NCBI GenBank assembly: GCA_963942565.1
Contig: OZ012700.1
Coordinates: 19,593,500 to 19,657,499, forward strand
Length of the DNA stretch: 64,000 nucleotides
From: Maea johnstoni
Taxonomy: Eukaryota; Annelida; Polychaeta; Spionida; Magelonidae
Direction: 5' to 3'
Made by a program: the position numbers and the translations under genes. Shown here one piece after another: positions 1 through 10,619 of the stretch. The notes under the pieces were generated by a model. That model worked only from the letters and a program-made list of their open reading frames with translations, did not search any database and was not told the origin of the DNA. Every line of letters starts with the position of its first letter. Positions within the stretch are counted from its first letter, which is position 1.

Positions 1-2797
1 CTTTTCCTCTTTTCCAGAAATGCCGTCTGGGTCAGAGTCCAACCAGGAATCCGACTGGAAGCTAGTACGGAAAAAGAAGTGTAAGAAAAAACAACCTCCT
101 AAACCTAAACCAAAACCCAAGTCTTCTAAGACTACCACAACAACTTCTTCCAAGAATTCTTCCCGTCCCGCGGAACCAATGGACACTTGTCCAGCGGAAC
201 CTTCTGTTTCTGTAACAGCCTTTATTCCTGTCACTTCTTCGGTACCTGTACCCACTGTTTCTTCTCCTTCGACTACTGTTTCTCCTCTAGTCGTTCCTCC
301 TCCACTTCCTGTTCCCTCTCTTCCAACTACGACTGCTTCTGTTTAGCATATTCCTCCTTCAGCTTCTTATCCTTGTCCTCCTCCAATCTCTCATCCTCGC
401 CCTCCTCTTCTAGGTTCCTGTCCTTCTCTTCTAGGAGCCTACTCTGACACTGTGCCTCCTCCTGTTATACGGCTCCGCCTCAGCCGCTCACCCGTCCTCC
501 CGGCGAGGGAATGAGTAAGGGAGCCCGCACCCGTAGAAATAGGAAAAAAGCTGCTTTACTTTCTGTCACTTTCACCTCCCTTACCTCTACAACTACCTCT
601 GCACCCACAAAGCCTACTTATGCTGAGGCGGCACAAAGGCCTCCTGCTCCTCCTTCACACAATCCTTTGCCAATTCCTTCTGTGCCCTATACAGAACGTC
701 CGGGTTTGTTACCTACACCCCCTCCTCACCTTTTGGTTAGGCAATCAAGACCCACTATCTCCAAACAGACAGTTTCTTCTTCTTCCTTTATCTCCACAGC
801 TCCCCGGCATGCGGACACATCCTATACACAGTTCCCACGTCGGCCTATCTCTTCTTCCTCTGCTTCTTCTTATTCTACCTCATTTGGCAAAAGTGCCAAA
901 AGGCTGGCTGCTACTGTCCCTGAATCCTCTGTGGGAAAAAGGGTCAATAGGAGTTAATGTCGCTTGTGTCCTGTGGCACACTCTAATCTTCCCCTGCATT
1001 CTGAGCAGTCTCATCTTCCGTGGTTCTTTAACCCAGACTCTGTCTGCTGGCGCTGTCAGAAGGTTTTGACCACTGACGCTGAGATGGCTGCACACTCTAT
1101 GCCCAACCATCGTCCTTCCTTTTCGGGCAATCACACTCTTCTTTGGGGACAACTCTTACTTGGCTCTCTTCACTTCTTAGCCAGTCTCCTCAGCCTTAGC
1201 TCTCTGTGGCACCTCTTCACCTATGTCCACGAAGAGCACCTCTTTCCTTCCACTCCGAGGAGTATTCCTGAGTGGCTCCTGTCCTCCTTGAATTACTTCG
1301 AGGAGCAATTTCTTCAGCATCCCGTGGGTGCTCTGAGGGAATATCGCACTTCTCCTCCCTCTCGTCTCCTTAGTCTAACCCACTGGGAGACTATCATTAT
1401 CATTATCTCTCGTCTTTCTCCTGAGGATAGGGAGCGCTTCCGCACCTATGCTTGCCCCATGGATCTCGATGGTCGGCCCATAGAGATCCCCTCTTCGCCT
1501 CAGCCGCAGGCTCCTGCGGCTGCCCTTCAGGCACCAAACCCTATCCCTTTCATTGACACTCATATGCACCTGGACATGTCTCTTTCCAGGCACCATCTTT
1601 CCTCCTTAGATGAGTTGGAGCAACAGCTCCGCACTGGTAATCTCGAATTGGTTGCCGTTGTTGCCAACTACGTTTTTCTCGCGTTTCTGGGGCCTTCTAC
1701 CCTCTCATCTTCAGAATGATGCCTGAGGACGTGTATTCTTTACTATCAGACTTCATCCCCATGACGCTCCCGGGGGATTCTCTCTTCTTCACTCTATACA
1801 AACCTTTCTTCCTCATCCCAAGTGTGTAGGCCTCGGCAAAATCGGCTTGGACTACTCACGCGGGTGTTCCTGCGCAAGGCTCTTGGCATGTCATGCTCGT
1901 GTCGGGTTACCCGTCACGAGATGCAGAAAGCTTTCCTTCGTGCTATCCTCTCTCCCCTTCAGGCAATGCCTACACCTTTCTCTAAAGTCATCGTCCTCCA
2001 TTGCCGAGGACAAAGTCCCGATGACGATTCTGCTTCTAGGGACACTTCATCTATCCTCCAGGAGCTGGGTCTGACTCAGCTCCGCATTCATAGGTATTGT
2101 TTCCTAGGATCCAGAGATGAACTGGAGCTTTGGTCCCAGGTCTTCCCTAACTGTTCCTTTGGCCTATCTTCAAAATTCTTGGAGAGACCTTTCCATCGTT
2201 CGGTGATACCTCGTATCCCGCACGACAAACTTCTCCTCGAGTCTGACGCTCCTCTCCTCTCTCCTCAGGCCGCTCAGTCTTCTTTCAACACCTCCTGGTT
2301 GTGCCACCACTCGATTTCTATCATAGCACAACTGCAAGGTACAACTCCTCAGCTTCTGGTGCAACAATGCAACCAGAATGCTAGAACCCTTTACGGGATC
2401 TAACCCGTCTCTGCATTTCCTTGATTTTGGAAATCTTCCACTTCCACTCCGATTAGCTCTTCTTTAAAAAATAAATAAGGGAGTGATGTGGTATAGCAGG
2501 ATAGCTGCATACCACGCCGGAACTACTTCCGAGTAGTTCCGGATATGTCCGTTGGTGGTGCCACTGTTCATGTGGCGTATTAATACGCCTGGCAGCAGTC
2601 AGGCAGAACAGAGAATACCAAGCTAGCGAACGCACGTAAACAACAACCTCTAGAGCAAGAATATAGGTAAGTAACCCTGTATAACCTTATGTAATCTGAT
2701 CATGTATGCCTATATAAAAATGTCTGTGTGGGTCACTGAGTTGCCACGGCTCAGTGATACTACAATATTTCCACTGTTTATCTGAAGGCACACATCA
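1..2797 (+). mobile_element. Fossil, probable LTR-type element: 3' part with TatD-like gene, polypurine tract and LTR
   Basis: The window opens inside this element. A pyrimidine-rich stretch ending in AG at 17 looks like a splice acceptor and precedes a Lys/Pro/Ser/Thr-rich coding region. Further on come a C2H2-like finger (CWRC...HSMPNH, around 1,048-1,110) and TatD-family hydrolase signatures: DTHMHLD near 1,555, IGLDYSR near 1,845, LHCRG near 2,000, HRYCF near 2,090 and LLLESDAPLL near 2,230. TatD proteins are metal-dependent nucleases of the TIM-barrel amidohydrolase type. A purine-rich tract (about 2,465-2,483) and a candidate LTR follow the coding region directly. The coding region is interrupted in a few places and is treated as a fossil. 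The 5' LTR and any gag/pol would lie left of the window and are not seen. That the TatD gene belongs to the LTR element, rather than being a host gene next to a solo LTR, is inference. Confidence 0.45.
2484..2797 (+). repeat. Candidate LTR, 314 bp, TG...CA ends
   Basis: The block begins TGATGTG and ends CACATCA, a perfect 7-bp inverted terminal repeat with the usual TG...CA ends. A purine-rich tract (AATAAGGGAG) lies immediately upstream, as expected for a 3' LTR. A TATA-like TATATAAAA sits at 2,711. A splice-donor-like AG|GTAAGT lies near 2,667. The flanking bases (GGGAG left, CCCAG right) do not form a target duplication. That fits the right-hand LTR of a longer element better than a solo LTR. 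No second copy is visible in the window, so LTR status is not proven. Confidence 0.45.
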
Positions 2798-3052
2798 CCC
2801 AGGAGCATATCCTTCCGGGATTTCCATTGCTTCAAAAAGCCACATTCAGGAGCACAGTCCTTATGACACTCATCTCCACGGTGACTGATTCGTGGCAGCT
2901 GTCACCTGGTTTCTGGAGTTCCTCGTCAGGAAGCTGGGAATTTTGGTTCAAGATCTGATGACAACCGGCATAGCTGACAATTAAATGTATATTTCTATTC
3001 AGTTGTAAATAGTTGGTAAACACCAAGGAACTTCAGTTATGTCCAAAAGATT

Positions 3053-4620
3053 TTGAGTGCATCACCTCTCCCGTCCTTTGTAAGCCCTGAACCAAGCAAT
3101 TGTTTGTCGAATTTTAACACTTATCATTCAGCAGCTGCACGACAAAGCTTATTCAGATCTCCTGGGCAAAATGGTCCTTCATTAGCACCTTTACAGTCAG
3201 ACCAGGCTCGACAGAGTGGAACAGCAAGACCTCAACCCAGAAGGCACACCAGTGAAGATGGTGACAGCTCGTCATCCTCCACAACAACCTATCCAGAGGA
3301 ATGGTTGCATCATGTAAATAAACTGATTTCTTTCATAGACAAATCTTGGGGAACTGCTTTCATAGCTCATCCAGAAAGAAAATGGGGGGGGGGGGGGGGG
3401 GGGTGGGGTTCACCCTCCCTCACAAAGCTGGAAAAGAAACCTTGTAGGAGGGATATAAAGCAAATGAAAAATGTTGGGGAAGGAGTAAATTGGTTATTAT
3501 AAACAATTATTAGCGTATGGGGTGCCAAAACGACAAATTTTGCAGGAAAAGGGGTGTCACAAACTGGCAACAGGGTTCAGTGGTAGTATCAGTGGCGAAA
3601 TTGGGCTGGATTTTTACCATGCTCACAGCAGTCACGCCATTGCCACTCAAAAACGTCTGCTAGGCCGCATATTCGACCTTGCCAAGGCTCGACAACAACC
3701 CCGAGTTATCCACTGCCGTGAAAAGCAGGAGAACGACTACGATGCGGCCTATCAGGTAATGCAGATGTTTTGGGAGAAAAAGATGCTCGATCACCCCATC
3801 CATAGACATTGTTTCATTGGAACTGTCACCCAATTGGATGAGTGGGCCGAGTTTCTCCCCAACTGCATGTTCGGCATTGCGGCCAAGTCCCTCCACAAGC
3901 CGGCCCAAAGGGCGGGACGCTCCAAACCAAGGGACAAACTCCCCCTGGCAACTGCTGTACCTAAGACAGGACATCCATGTGGAAAAGGTAGTGGCAAACT
4001 ACTGCTTCCCCTCCCATTGGCCCAGTTCTAACCACCATCAGGCCAACGTTCATGACCGTAGGGTATGCCCCACCTATGGTATCCACCCCAAGGTTGCCGC
4101 TGACAACATGTCTGATGCCCGTTACCATGAATTAGCTGGGCGTGTCTCCAATCCCAGATGTGTTGCCATTGGCAAAGTTAGGCTAGTTTTCTACCACGCT
4201 CACAGCAGTTGCGCCATTGCCACTCAAAAACGTCTGCTAGGCCGCATATTCGACCTTGCCAAGGCTCGACAACAACCCGAGTTATCCACTGCCGTGAAAA
4301 GCAGGAGAACGACTACGATGCGGCCTATCAGGTAATGCAGATGTTTTGGGAGAAAAAGATGCTCGATCACCCCATCCATAGACATTGTTTCATTGGAACT
4401 GTCCCCCAATTGGATGAGTGGGCCGAGTTTCTCCCCAACTGCATGTTCGGGATCGCGGCCAAGTCCCTCCACAAGCCCGCCCAAAGGGCCGTTATAAAAA
4501 GGATCGCCTTCTCTTGGAGAAGGACTCCCCTCACCTGATCCACCGGGACGCTCCAAACCAAGGGACGAACTCTCACAGGCAACTTCTGAACCTCACTATA
4601 ATGGCGAGAATGAAAAACCA
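3053..4620 (+). pseudogene. TATDN2-like fragment with internal tandem duplication, decayed
   Basis: A Ser/Pro/Gln-rich stretch (3,055-3,360) leads to a long G run, then to two copies of the same TatD-type segment at about 3,600-3,960 and 4,170-4,560. Both copies contain FYHAHSS, KARQQP and IHRHCFIGT. The first also reads VIHCRE. These match the region of vertebrate TATDN2 that contains VIHCRE and HRHCFTG. Before the second copy, TYGIHPKVA near 4,075 matches the GxHP metal-ligand region of the family. The two copies are nearly identical at DNA level, so the duplication is young relative to the decay. It may be a host gene copy or belong to the same family as the upstream element; treated here as a fossil. 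Confidence 0.6.
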
Positions 4621-4683
4621 TCACTATCAGCCCAATTTTCTATTTTATTTATATGTATTGCATTTCTATGGCTTGCATGTGTT

Positions 4684-5930
4684 TGGACTGATGTGAGATC
4701 TCAAAACCATCTAAGAATAGAGAATCGTCAACACCATTTTATACAGCTAGTGATGCTGTAGATTTTAACAATAAATAAAGTGACATACAATGCTACCCTG
4801 CGGAACTCACATTTCCTGATCATAAATCACTGACACTGCATATTTTCTTTGAGATAAAACGTTTTAAATAAGAGGTAAAAGTCTCCAGAGGTATGTGTCA
4901 TATAAATCTTTCATGTTACTATAATTCTAAGCGGTGTCAAATGCTTTTGAAAGTCGAAAAAAGATAGACACCACATGCTTCCCATTTAAAAATCCTTCTC
5001 CTGCATAACTTTCAAAATGGACAAGGTAATCCATTGTGCTTCTGCTTGTCATGGAGCCACTTCGGGCTTCTGTGATGGGTGGAGAGCGTTCCAGAAACCA
5101 AACAAGATGGATGTTTATCATTCTTTCCATTTTCTTACAAACTATATGTTTTCTGTTTTAGCCTCCACCACCGTTAGAGATCTAAGCATCTAAAAGTTAG
5201 CACTTGCCAACTGACTTGCGCCAAGAAAACTGGGAGCTCATATTTATAGTTTGGAACACCTCCCAAAACCAGTCAAGTTCGTATCCTACCCTGTTTGTAT
5301 GTGTAATTCCGACTTTATTTTTTATTGAAATCCAATGTAAGATGCCTGTTTGCCACAATTTTAAAGTTGAAGCGCAGGCGCAGTCCTCAGTTCATCTATT
5401 GAAAGAGTTACATTATAGTTTCTATACTGTCGGATTGGAATATAAGTCGGGGTCTTTCCTGTCTATTTTTGATGTCATAGAATAATGCGTGGAAGGTGGA
5501 TTGTGGGATATTGCCTCCTAATGATATTAGCAATCGCGATCTTTGTTCTGTTATTTTCTGTCCATTCTTTTCAGTATGTTTTAATCTTTTCAAGCTTGTT
5601 GGAGCCCCTAGTAAATTGGGGTTGACAAGTACCCAGGAAGAAGAAGACTCACTGCTCCTGAGACTTCCCAGCATTTTTTCATTGAAGTTCTAGCATTTAC
5701 TTTTGATTCATCTTCATGCCAAATCTTCATCATGTTGGCACGAATAACCTGTTTTGCTTTGATGCTTTTTAAAGAATACTTTTTGTAAATTTGCATTGGT
5801 GGGAAATCGTTTTAAAATTCTAAGAGATCGCTTTCGATCTGAAATAGGCTGCCCACATTTTTCAGAAACTCATGGGTTCTGTGGCTTCTTTGGTTTAGGA
5901 TTGAATGTTGGTATTGATTTGATTGCCATC
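4684..5930 (-). mobile_element. Jockey-like LINE fragment, copy 1 of 3 in tandem
   Basis: Read on the minus strand, this holds pieces of a Jockey-clade non-LTR reverse transcriptase in the expected order. The linker after the endonuclease comes first (ITEQRSRL...RPRLIF, 5,408-5,550). Early RT follows (MERMINIHLVWFLE, ending near 5,130), then the RT motif A region VVSIFFRLSKAFDTA near 4,930-4,975, with R where D is usual (FFDLSKAFDT). Several frames are needed to read it, so it is dead. It ends at the same internal point as the next two copies, which points to local tandem duplication rather than separate insertions. Confidence 0.75.
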
Positions 5931-5944
5931 ACTATGCGTGTCTG

Positions 5945-6795
5945 TTTGGGCTGATATGAGATCACAAAAGCATCTAAAATGTAGAATTGTCAACATAATT
6001 TTTATACAAATAGTTTCATGCTGTTTATCCTATAACAATAAATAAATGAAATGCTACCCTGCGGGAATTTATATTTCCTGATCATAAATCAATGACCACT
6101 ACACATTTTTGTTGTTATAAAACGTTTTGAATTAAACGGGGCAAACGTATCATAAGGTCCGTGCCATATCTTATTTCCAAGTGGTGTCAAATGCTTTTTG
6201 GAAGTTGAATTGCTCCCCAATTGAAATTCCTTCTCTTGCGTGAGTGCACAATGTAATCCATTGTGCTTCTGCTTATAAGCGGGAGCCACTTTGGGCTTCT
6301 GTGATGAGTGGAGAGGTCTCCAGAAACCAAACAAGACGGACATTTATCATTCTGTCTATTTCCTTATAAAACTCTTGTGAGTCTTTCTTGTCTATTGTTG
6401 ATACCATCAAATAGTACGTGGAAGGTAAATTGTGAGGATATTGCTTCCCCAATGGTATTAGTAATAGCGACCTCGATTCTGTTATTTTCTGTCAATTCTT
6501 TTCATTATGTTTTATAGATGGACTTTACCCCTTCCCAGCATTTTTTCATCGAAGCTCTGGCATTTAATGTTGATACATCTAATTGGGCCTACTTTTAGTC
6601 ATGTTGGCATGAATGACCTGTCTTGCTTTGACGCTTTTTATACACTACTCTGTTAAACATGCATCTGGGGGAAATCTTTTAAAAATTCTAAGAGATCTGA
6701 AAAAGGCTGGCTTCACTCTTCAGAAAACCATGGGTTCTGTGGCTTCTTTGGGTTTAAATAGGTTTGTATTTTGATATCAATATTGATCTGATGGC
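5945..6795 (-). mobile_element. Jockey-like LINE fragment, copy 2 of 3 in tandem
   Basis: Homologous to copy 1 and in the same orientation, with about 250-400 bp of the middle missing. Shared landmarks are the minus-strand linker (6,370-6,510), the fragment around 6,590-6,760 matching the pre-RT segment KPWVSE...RKRALK, and the 5,948-6,110 end block containing AATGCTACCCTGCGG. It cannot be translated through. Confidence 0.7.
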
Positions 6796-6816
6796 CACCC
6801 CACAAAGCTTGTCTGT

Positions 6817-7125
6817 GTTTAGACCGATATGAGGTCACTAAAACATATAAAATAGAGAATTGTCAACACCATTTTCATACAACTGGTGTTGTTGTTTATC
6901 TTAACAATAGATAATGTGACATTAAATGCTACCCTGCGGAACTCACATTTCCTAATCAAAAGTCAATGACCACTACAAATTTTCTTTGCAATAAAACGTT
7001 TTGAATAAAGAGGTAAACGTCTCCTGCGATCTGTTTCATATAAATCGGTGATGTTACCATTTTTCCGAGTGGTGTCATATGCTTTTTCAAAGTCGAAAAA
7101 GATAGACACCACATGCTCCCTATGA
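6817..7125 (-). mobile_element. Jockey-like LINE fragment, copy 3 of 3 in tandem
   Basis: The shortest of the tandem set. The minus strand reads HVVSIFFDFEKAYDTT, the RT motif A region of the Jockey clade, with the catalytic Asp context FFDFEKAYD conserved. The same end block as copies 1 and 2 lies at 6,820-6,985. The 5' side is cut at about 7,125, where unrelated sequence begins. Confidence 0.75.
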
Positions 7126-7530
7126 AAGTGGCCCATGTCCAATACCACCACCACTTTCACTCACGTCAGTGTGATTCTTCTTCTTTCTCTTCTCTTTTTC
7201 TTTTCTCTTTCGTTTTTGTTCTTAGTTATTTATGTCCATGATATAGACTGGAAAGGGCTGTGGATTCATTTTACCCGTGTGACACTATGTCAGCACACGA
7301 AACCCCGCAAGGGGCACACCTTTTGGTGTGCAATAGGAGTTGGCACCTCTTGGGGAACCCAAGGCCTACTATACTCGCCTTATAAAAGAAGGGGTATGTG
7401 TGGATCTGTCTATGGGTACCCTGCATCGAAAAATCCCCTTGGTCCTCTTTGCATCTGAAGGCTCCGTTATTACTCTCCCTCTTTTTCCTCTTTCACCTAG
7501 TGATTATGCTTTGTCATGTTCTTTAACACC

Positions 7531-8529
7531 CAGTGGGCACAACTATTACCTGAATGTTATATGAATGTTCAATAATTTTGGTCGGAATATTCAGGGCCAA
7601 TTATGAACATTTTAGCAACTTTCAGGTTTCTTATTTGATGTCATATACCGTATTTTCGCGCGTATAAGACGCACCCGTATATAAGACGCAGCCCTTGTTC
7701 AGGCCATTAAAAAGATGTATAGACCTTAGCTTTGTGTATAGTACGCACCCCCCTTTCGGCCCATGTCTCTAGCTATTTTCAAATTACAAATGAAAGAAAT
7801 GGGGGTCATCTTACTGACTAGCATTGGATTCTGACAAACATTACGTTGATTGTAATAGGGGCTTGGACATTTATGCAGTGTATTGTAATTATTGTGCTTA
7901 AAATAGAACCGGCTGGACAGGTCCGATATAACAAACAACAGTTGAACAGTTAGAGACGTGCTAAACATGTTAGAAACACAATTGAAATCAAATCACACCC
8001 GAGCCGTAATTGATACGGGTTGCGGTAATGGTCGGTCATCGATTTGTGATCTCGGTGTGGCCTGGGCACTCGATGTAAAACACCCTAGATTTCTAGCTTT
8101 GTGTATAGGACGCACCCCCTTTACATACCCCTGCGTCCTATGTAAAAAAAGTGCGTCCTATACGCGCGAAAATACGGTATATGTTCTATTTTGAATGTTC
8201 TATGTTGTTCGGAATGCCATGCACCAATAATGAACATTCATGTCTGAACATTCTTGGAATGTTCAGAATTGACATATAACATAGAATTGAGATATTTCCT
8301 ATATCATAAAAACTTAACTGTTGCCGAATGCTTCAACTGCACAGACAACTTCTAATGTACGGACAACATTCTGAGTTCAAATGATTAATTTAGCATTCAG
8401 CTCTGAACATTCTATGAACATTCTCACCTGAACATTCATACAATTTTCATTCTAAACTATGATGGGATCATTTCCGAATGTCAGGCAAAACATTCCTGGA
8501 ATGTTCAATGAATATTACCGTGCCCACTG
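7531..8529. mobile_element. Outer MITE with CAGTGGGCAC terminal inverted repeats
   Basis: CAGTGGGCAC at 7,531-7,540 is mirrored by GTGCCCACTG at 8,520-8,529. No protein is encoded. CAGTG ends are typical of hAT elements, but no 8-bp target duplication is apparent, so the superfamily is left open. The interior on both sides of the nested element is studded with GAACATTC/GAATGTTC words. Confidence 0.6.
7648..8177. mobile_element. Inner MITE nested in the outer one (CCGTATTTTCGCGCG ends)
   Basis: The 530-bp block begins CCGTATTTTCGCGCGTATA and ends in its inverse. It is flanked by TA on each side (CATATA left, TATATG right), consistent with a TA target duplication. Subterminal GACGCAC words repeat in inverted orientation. 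It is non-coding. Its position splits the outer element, so it inserted later. Confidence 0.75.
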
Positions 8530-8544
8530 CCCGTGACACTTGCT

Positions 8545-8625
8545 TATATCTTATGGCATTAAATGACCTCTGTGTGTCGATATGCCTTTAAAAAACTATT
8601 CATTTATTCACTCATTCGGCACACC
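8545..8625 (+). mobile_element. Jockey-type LINE 3' tail, short
   Basis: TTATGGCATTAAATGACC followed by GTGTGTCGATATGCCTTTAA and a run of CATTCATTTATTCACTCATTC. The same tail occurs at about 9,665 and 19,130. It is a severely 5'-truncated copy. Confidence 0.5.
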
Positions 8626-8699
8626 AAGCACTATATAACAGTAAAATAAAGTTATGAAAATGAGCGTTTTTACCTTATAGATAATTGTATGGCATCACC

Positions 8700-9585
8700 C
8701 ATCAGCGACAAGTGGACATTGAGGAACAAAGCAGCATAACCAACATAGATATCTATTAAAATTCAAAATTGAAATCCGCTGACACTGGCAGTTGACACAC
8801 TGTCAATTGTCAATAACAATTATTACTATTACATTCATACCCACGAATAATTATATACTTATTAGTACTGAATTTTATGATACTAGTATTGCATACATAA
8901 ATATTATTTGAGATTAATATCCATGAATAATTATATTGTTATCAGTATTGAATTATATATATATGTTTATTGACTGTAGTATTTCTACTACAAAAGCATA
9001 TTGGTACAAAAGAACAGTAAGAATACAAAATATAAAGGTAGAAAGTGTTAATTCATTGGAAAGTTGTTATTACCCAAAACTTTGGTGTATTGTAAGGCAC
9101 TATTTACATCTCATTCAGAGGAGTTAAACAAGAACTTCTCTACAAGTACATACTATACACAAAACTCAAAAATAAATATATGTATGTGAAAAGTATGTAT
9201 TGGTGTCTAAAGGTCGCTGCATTCCAGGTTAAATAAAGAAACCATGATAAGCACAAGATTGGACTTGGATGAGAGAGATCAACACACATTACTGAGCAGT
9301 TAAAGCTGGCCCTTCAGACGGGAAGGGGATTCTACTTAGTAGGGTCTTAAGGCTGACATATACCCAAACAAAAAGGGGTAGAGGAAATCAGGAGAATTGC
9401 GAGAAAAAGCTCAGGGTACACTTTTAGAGGTGGTTAATGGTGAACTACCCAACACCTCTCATTCTTACAATTGTCATGTCACATGCATATATTGTACATT
9501 TATTGCAATGATTCTATAAAAATAGAGCATCACCTCTGGCTTTGAATGATCCGGTATTTTACCCAGCATCATCAAGATATTATTA
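8700..9585. other. AT-rich stretch without recognised features
   Basis: No supported gene or repeat boundary. A segment around 8,780-8,910 (GTTGACACACTG..., TTGCATACATAAATATTA) resembles 13,990-14,060. It is therefore probably an old interspersed repeat. Confidence 0.3.
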
Positions 9586-9597
9586 CCCATAGGGGTT

Positions 9598-9722
9598 AGG
9601 ATTCATTTATTGCTTTGTTATTGTTTTCAACAATAACAAAGGACCATTGTTTTACACAATTTTTATGGCACTAAATGGCCTTTGTGCGCCGATGTGCCTT
9701 TAAGAAATCATTCATTCATTTA
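9598..9722 (+). mobile_element. Jockey-type LINE 3' end, truncated
   Basis: The block from TTTATTGCTTTGTTATTG to TGTGCCTTTAAGAAATC with a CATTCATTCATTT tail is nearly identical to the end of the RNase H-bearing LINE at 19,070-19,190. Only about 125 bp of the 3' end is present, as expected from aborted reverse transcription. Confidence 0.6.
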
Positions 9723-9731
9723 TTTTTAATC

Positions 9732-9784
9732 ATAAGGACGAAATGCTAAGGGACCTCCAGAGGTCCCTTAGCTTGTGTCCTTAT
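9732..9784. repeat. Strong two-step hairpin
   Basis: ATAAGGAC (9,732-9,739) pairs with GTCCTTAT (9,777-9,784). Inside it, GCTAAGGGACCT (9,745-9,756) pairs with AGGTCCCTTAGC (9,761-9,772) around a 4-nt loop. Function unknown. It could be the core of a small foldback element. Confidence 0.6.
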
Positions 9785-10186
9785 CTTCAAATTTGCTCCA
9801 AACAAGATACAATTTTCTAAATTTTATAAAATGGATATATGTTTCAGGAAATACATAATTTATTTCTCTCTGAGACATGTGTTTTGTTTTGAAAGGTGAC
9901 AAATTAGACAGTTATCAACAAATCAAGCCTATGGGAAATATACAATCCAATGGCATACTTTGTCAGTACTTTACATGCAACCATTTCCAGGCCCAATATT
10001 TTTCATGGACAGTTATATTCCTATACATTTCTTTTATCATCAAATTGATAGGTAACAACATTTGTGCATGAAAAATATATTTATTTTTTACCATAGACCA
10101 AGCCAGGTAACATTTATAATATAATTATATCATGTATTATGTTATCATACATTATAATATATTAACGTCTGGAAAGGTGTGATTGA

Positions 10187-10522
10187 TTAAAAAAGACAAT
10201 TACCAGTTTTCTTTGATGCCTTTCTCCAATCTGACATCATCTTCTTCCCCCATACACACAGGTTGTCCCATTTCTTCCTCACTTCCATCTCTTCACTATT
10301 ACTTTCGCCACTAACCGCATTAACAGCTGCTACCACTTCTTCCCAGGCTTTATTCTTCTCATTAAAAGTAATCCTTGAATTAAATTTGGCCTTTAATATA
10401 TGTTTTTTGGATTCAAATGCCTCAACCAAAGCCAGTGATTCCCCCTCTGTGGAGTTTGGTTTCCTTTTAGCCGCCATGCTGTTTCCATTGACACAAGGAA
10501 ATGATTTACCCACTCCTACCAA
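10187..10522 (-). CDS. Myb/SANT-like protein of a Harbinger-type DNA transposon (NAIF1-like domain)
   Basis: The 111-codon ORF has MAAKRKPNS as a likely internal start (codon 17). A Myb/SANT-like DNA-binding domain of the NAIF1/Myb_DNA-bind_5 type follows. The conserved pattern of that family is visible: ESLALVEAFE, FNSRITFNEKNKAWEEV, VNAV and RKKWDNL. PIF/Harbinger transposons use such a protein alongside the DDE nuclease to bind the terminal repeats and import the transposase. A splice-donor-like GTAATT lies inside the last codons (near 10,201, minus strand), so the ORF may be a first exon. A candidate terminal repeat lies upstream at about 10,870-10,905. No DDE transposase or opposite terminus is visible, so the element is incomplete. 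A domesticated host gene is the alternative. Confidence 0.55.
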   Translation of the reverse strand: MVGVGKSFPCVNGNSMAAKRKPNSTEGESLALVEAFESKKHILKAKFNSRITFNEKNKAWEEVVAAVNAVSGESNSEEMEVRKKWDNLCVWGKKMMSDWRKASKKTGNCLF

Positions 10523-10619
10523 GAGAGAGCCCTTTTATTCCAGTGGCTATACAGGTGATGGTCATGTTTTCCCTAACAATACCCTAAAAGGGTCCAAAGC
10601 CTAGCTAGCTGGGCAACAC

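Noticed and set aside
2484-2797. Solo LTR created by recombination
   Set aside because: The five bases on each side do not match, and a purine tract lies immediately upstream, which fits a 3' LTR better. Not excluded.
7135-7564. Overlapping ORFs after a pyrimidine-rich tract as a gene
   Set aside because: No domain, two frames equally open, and the sequence is bounded by transposon pieces on both sides.
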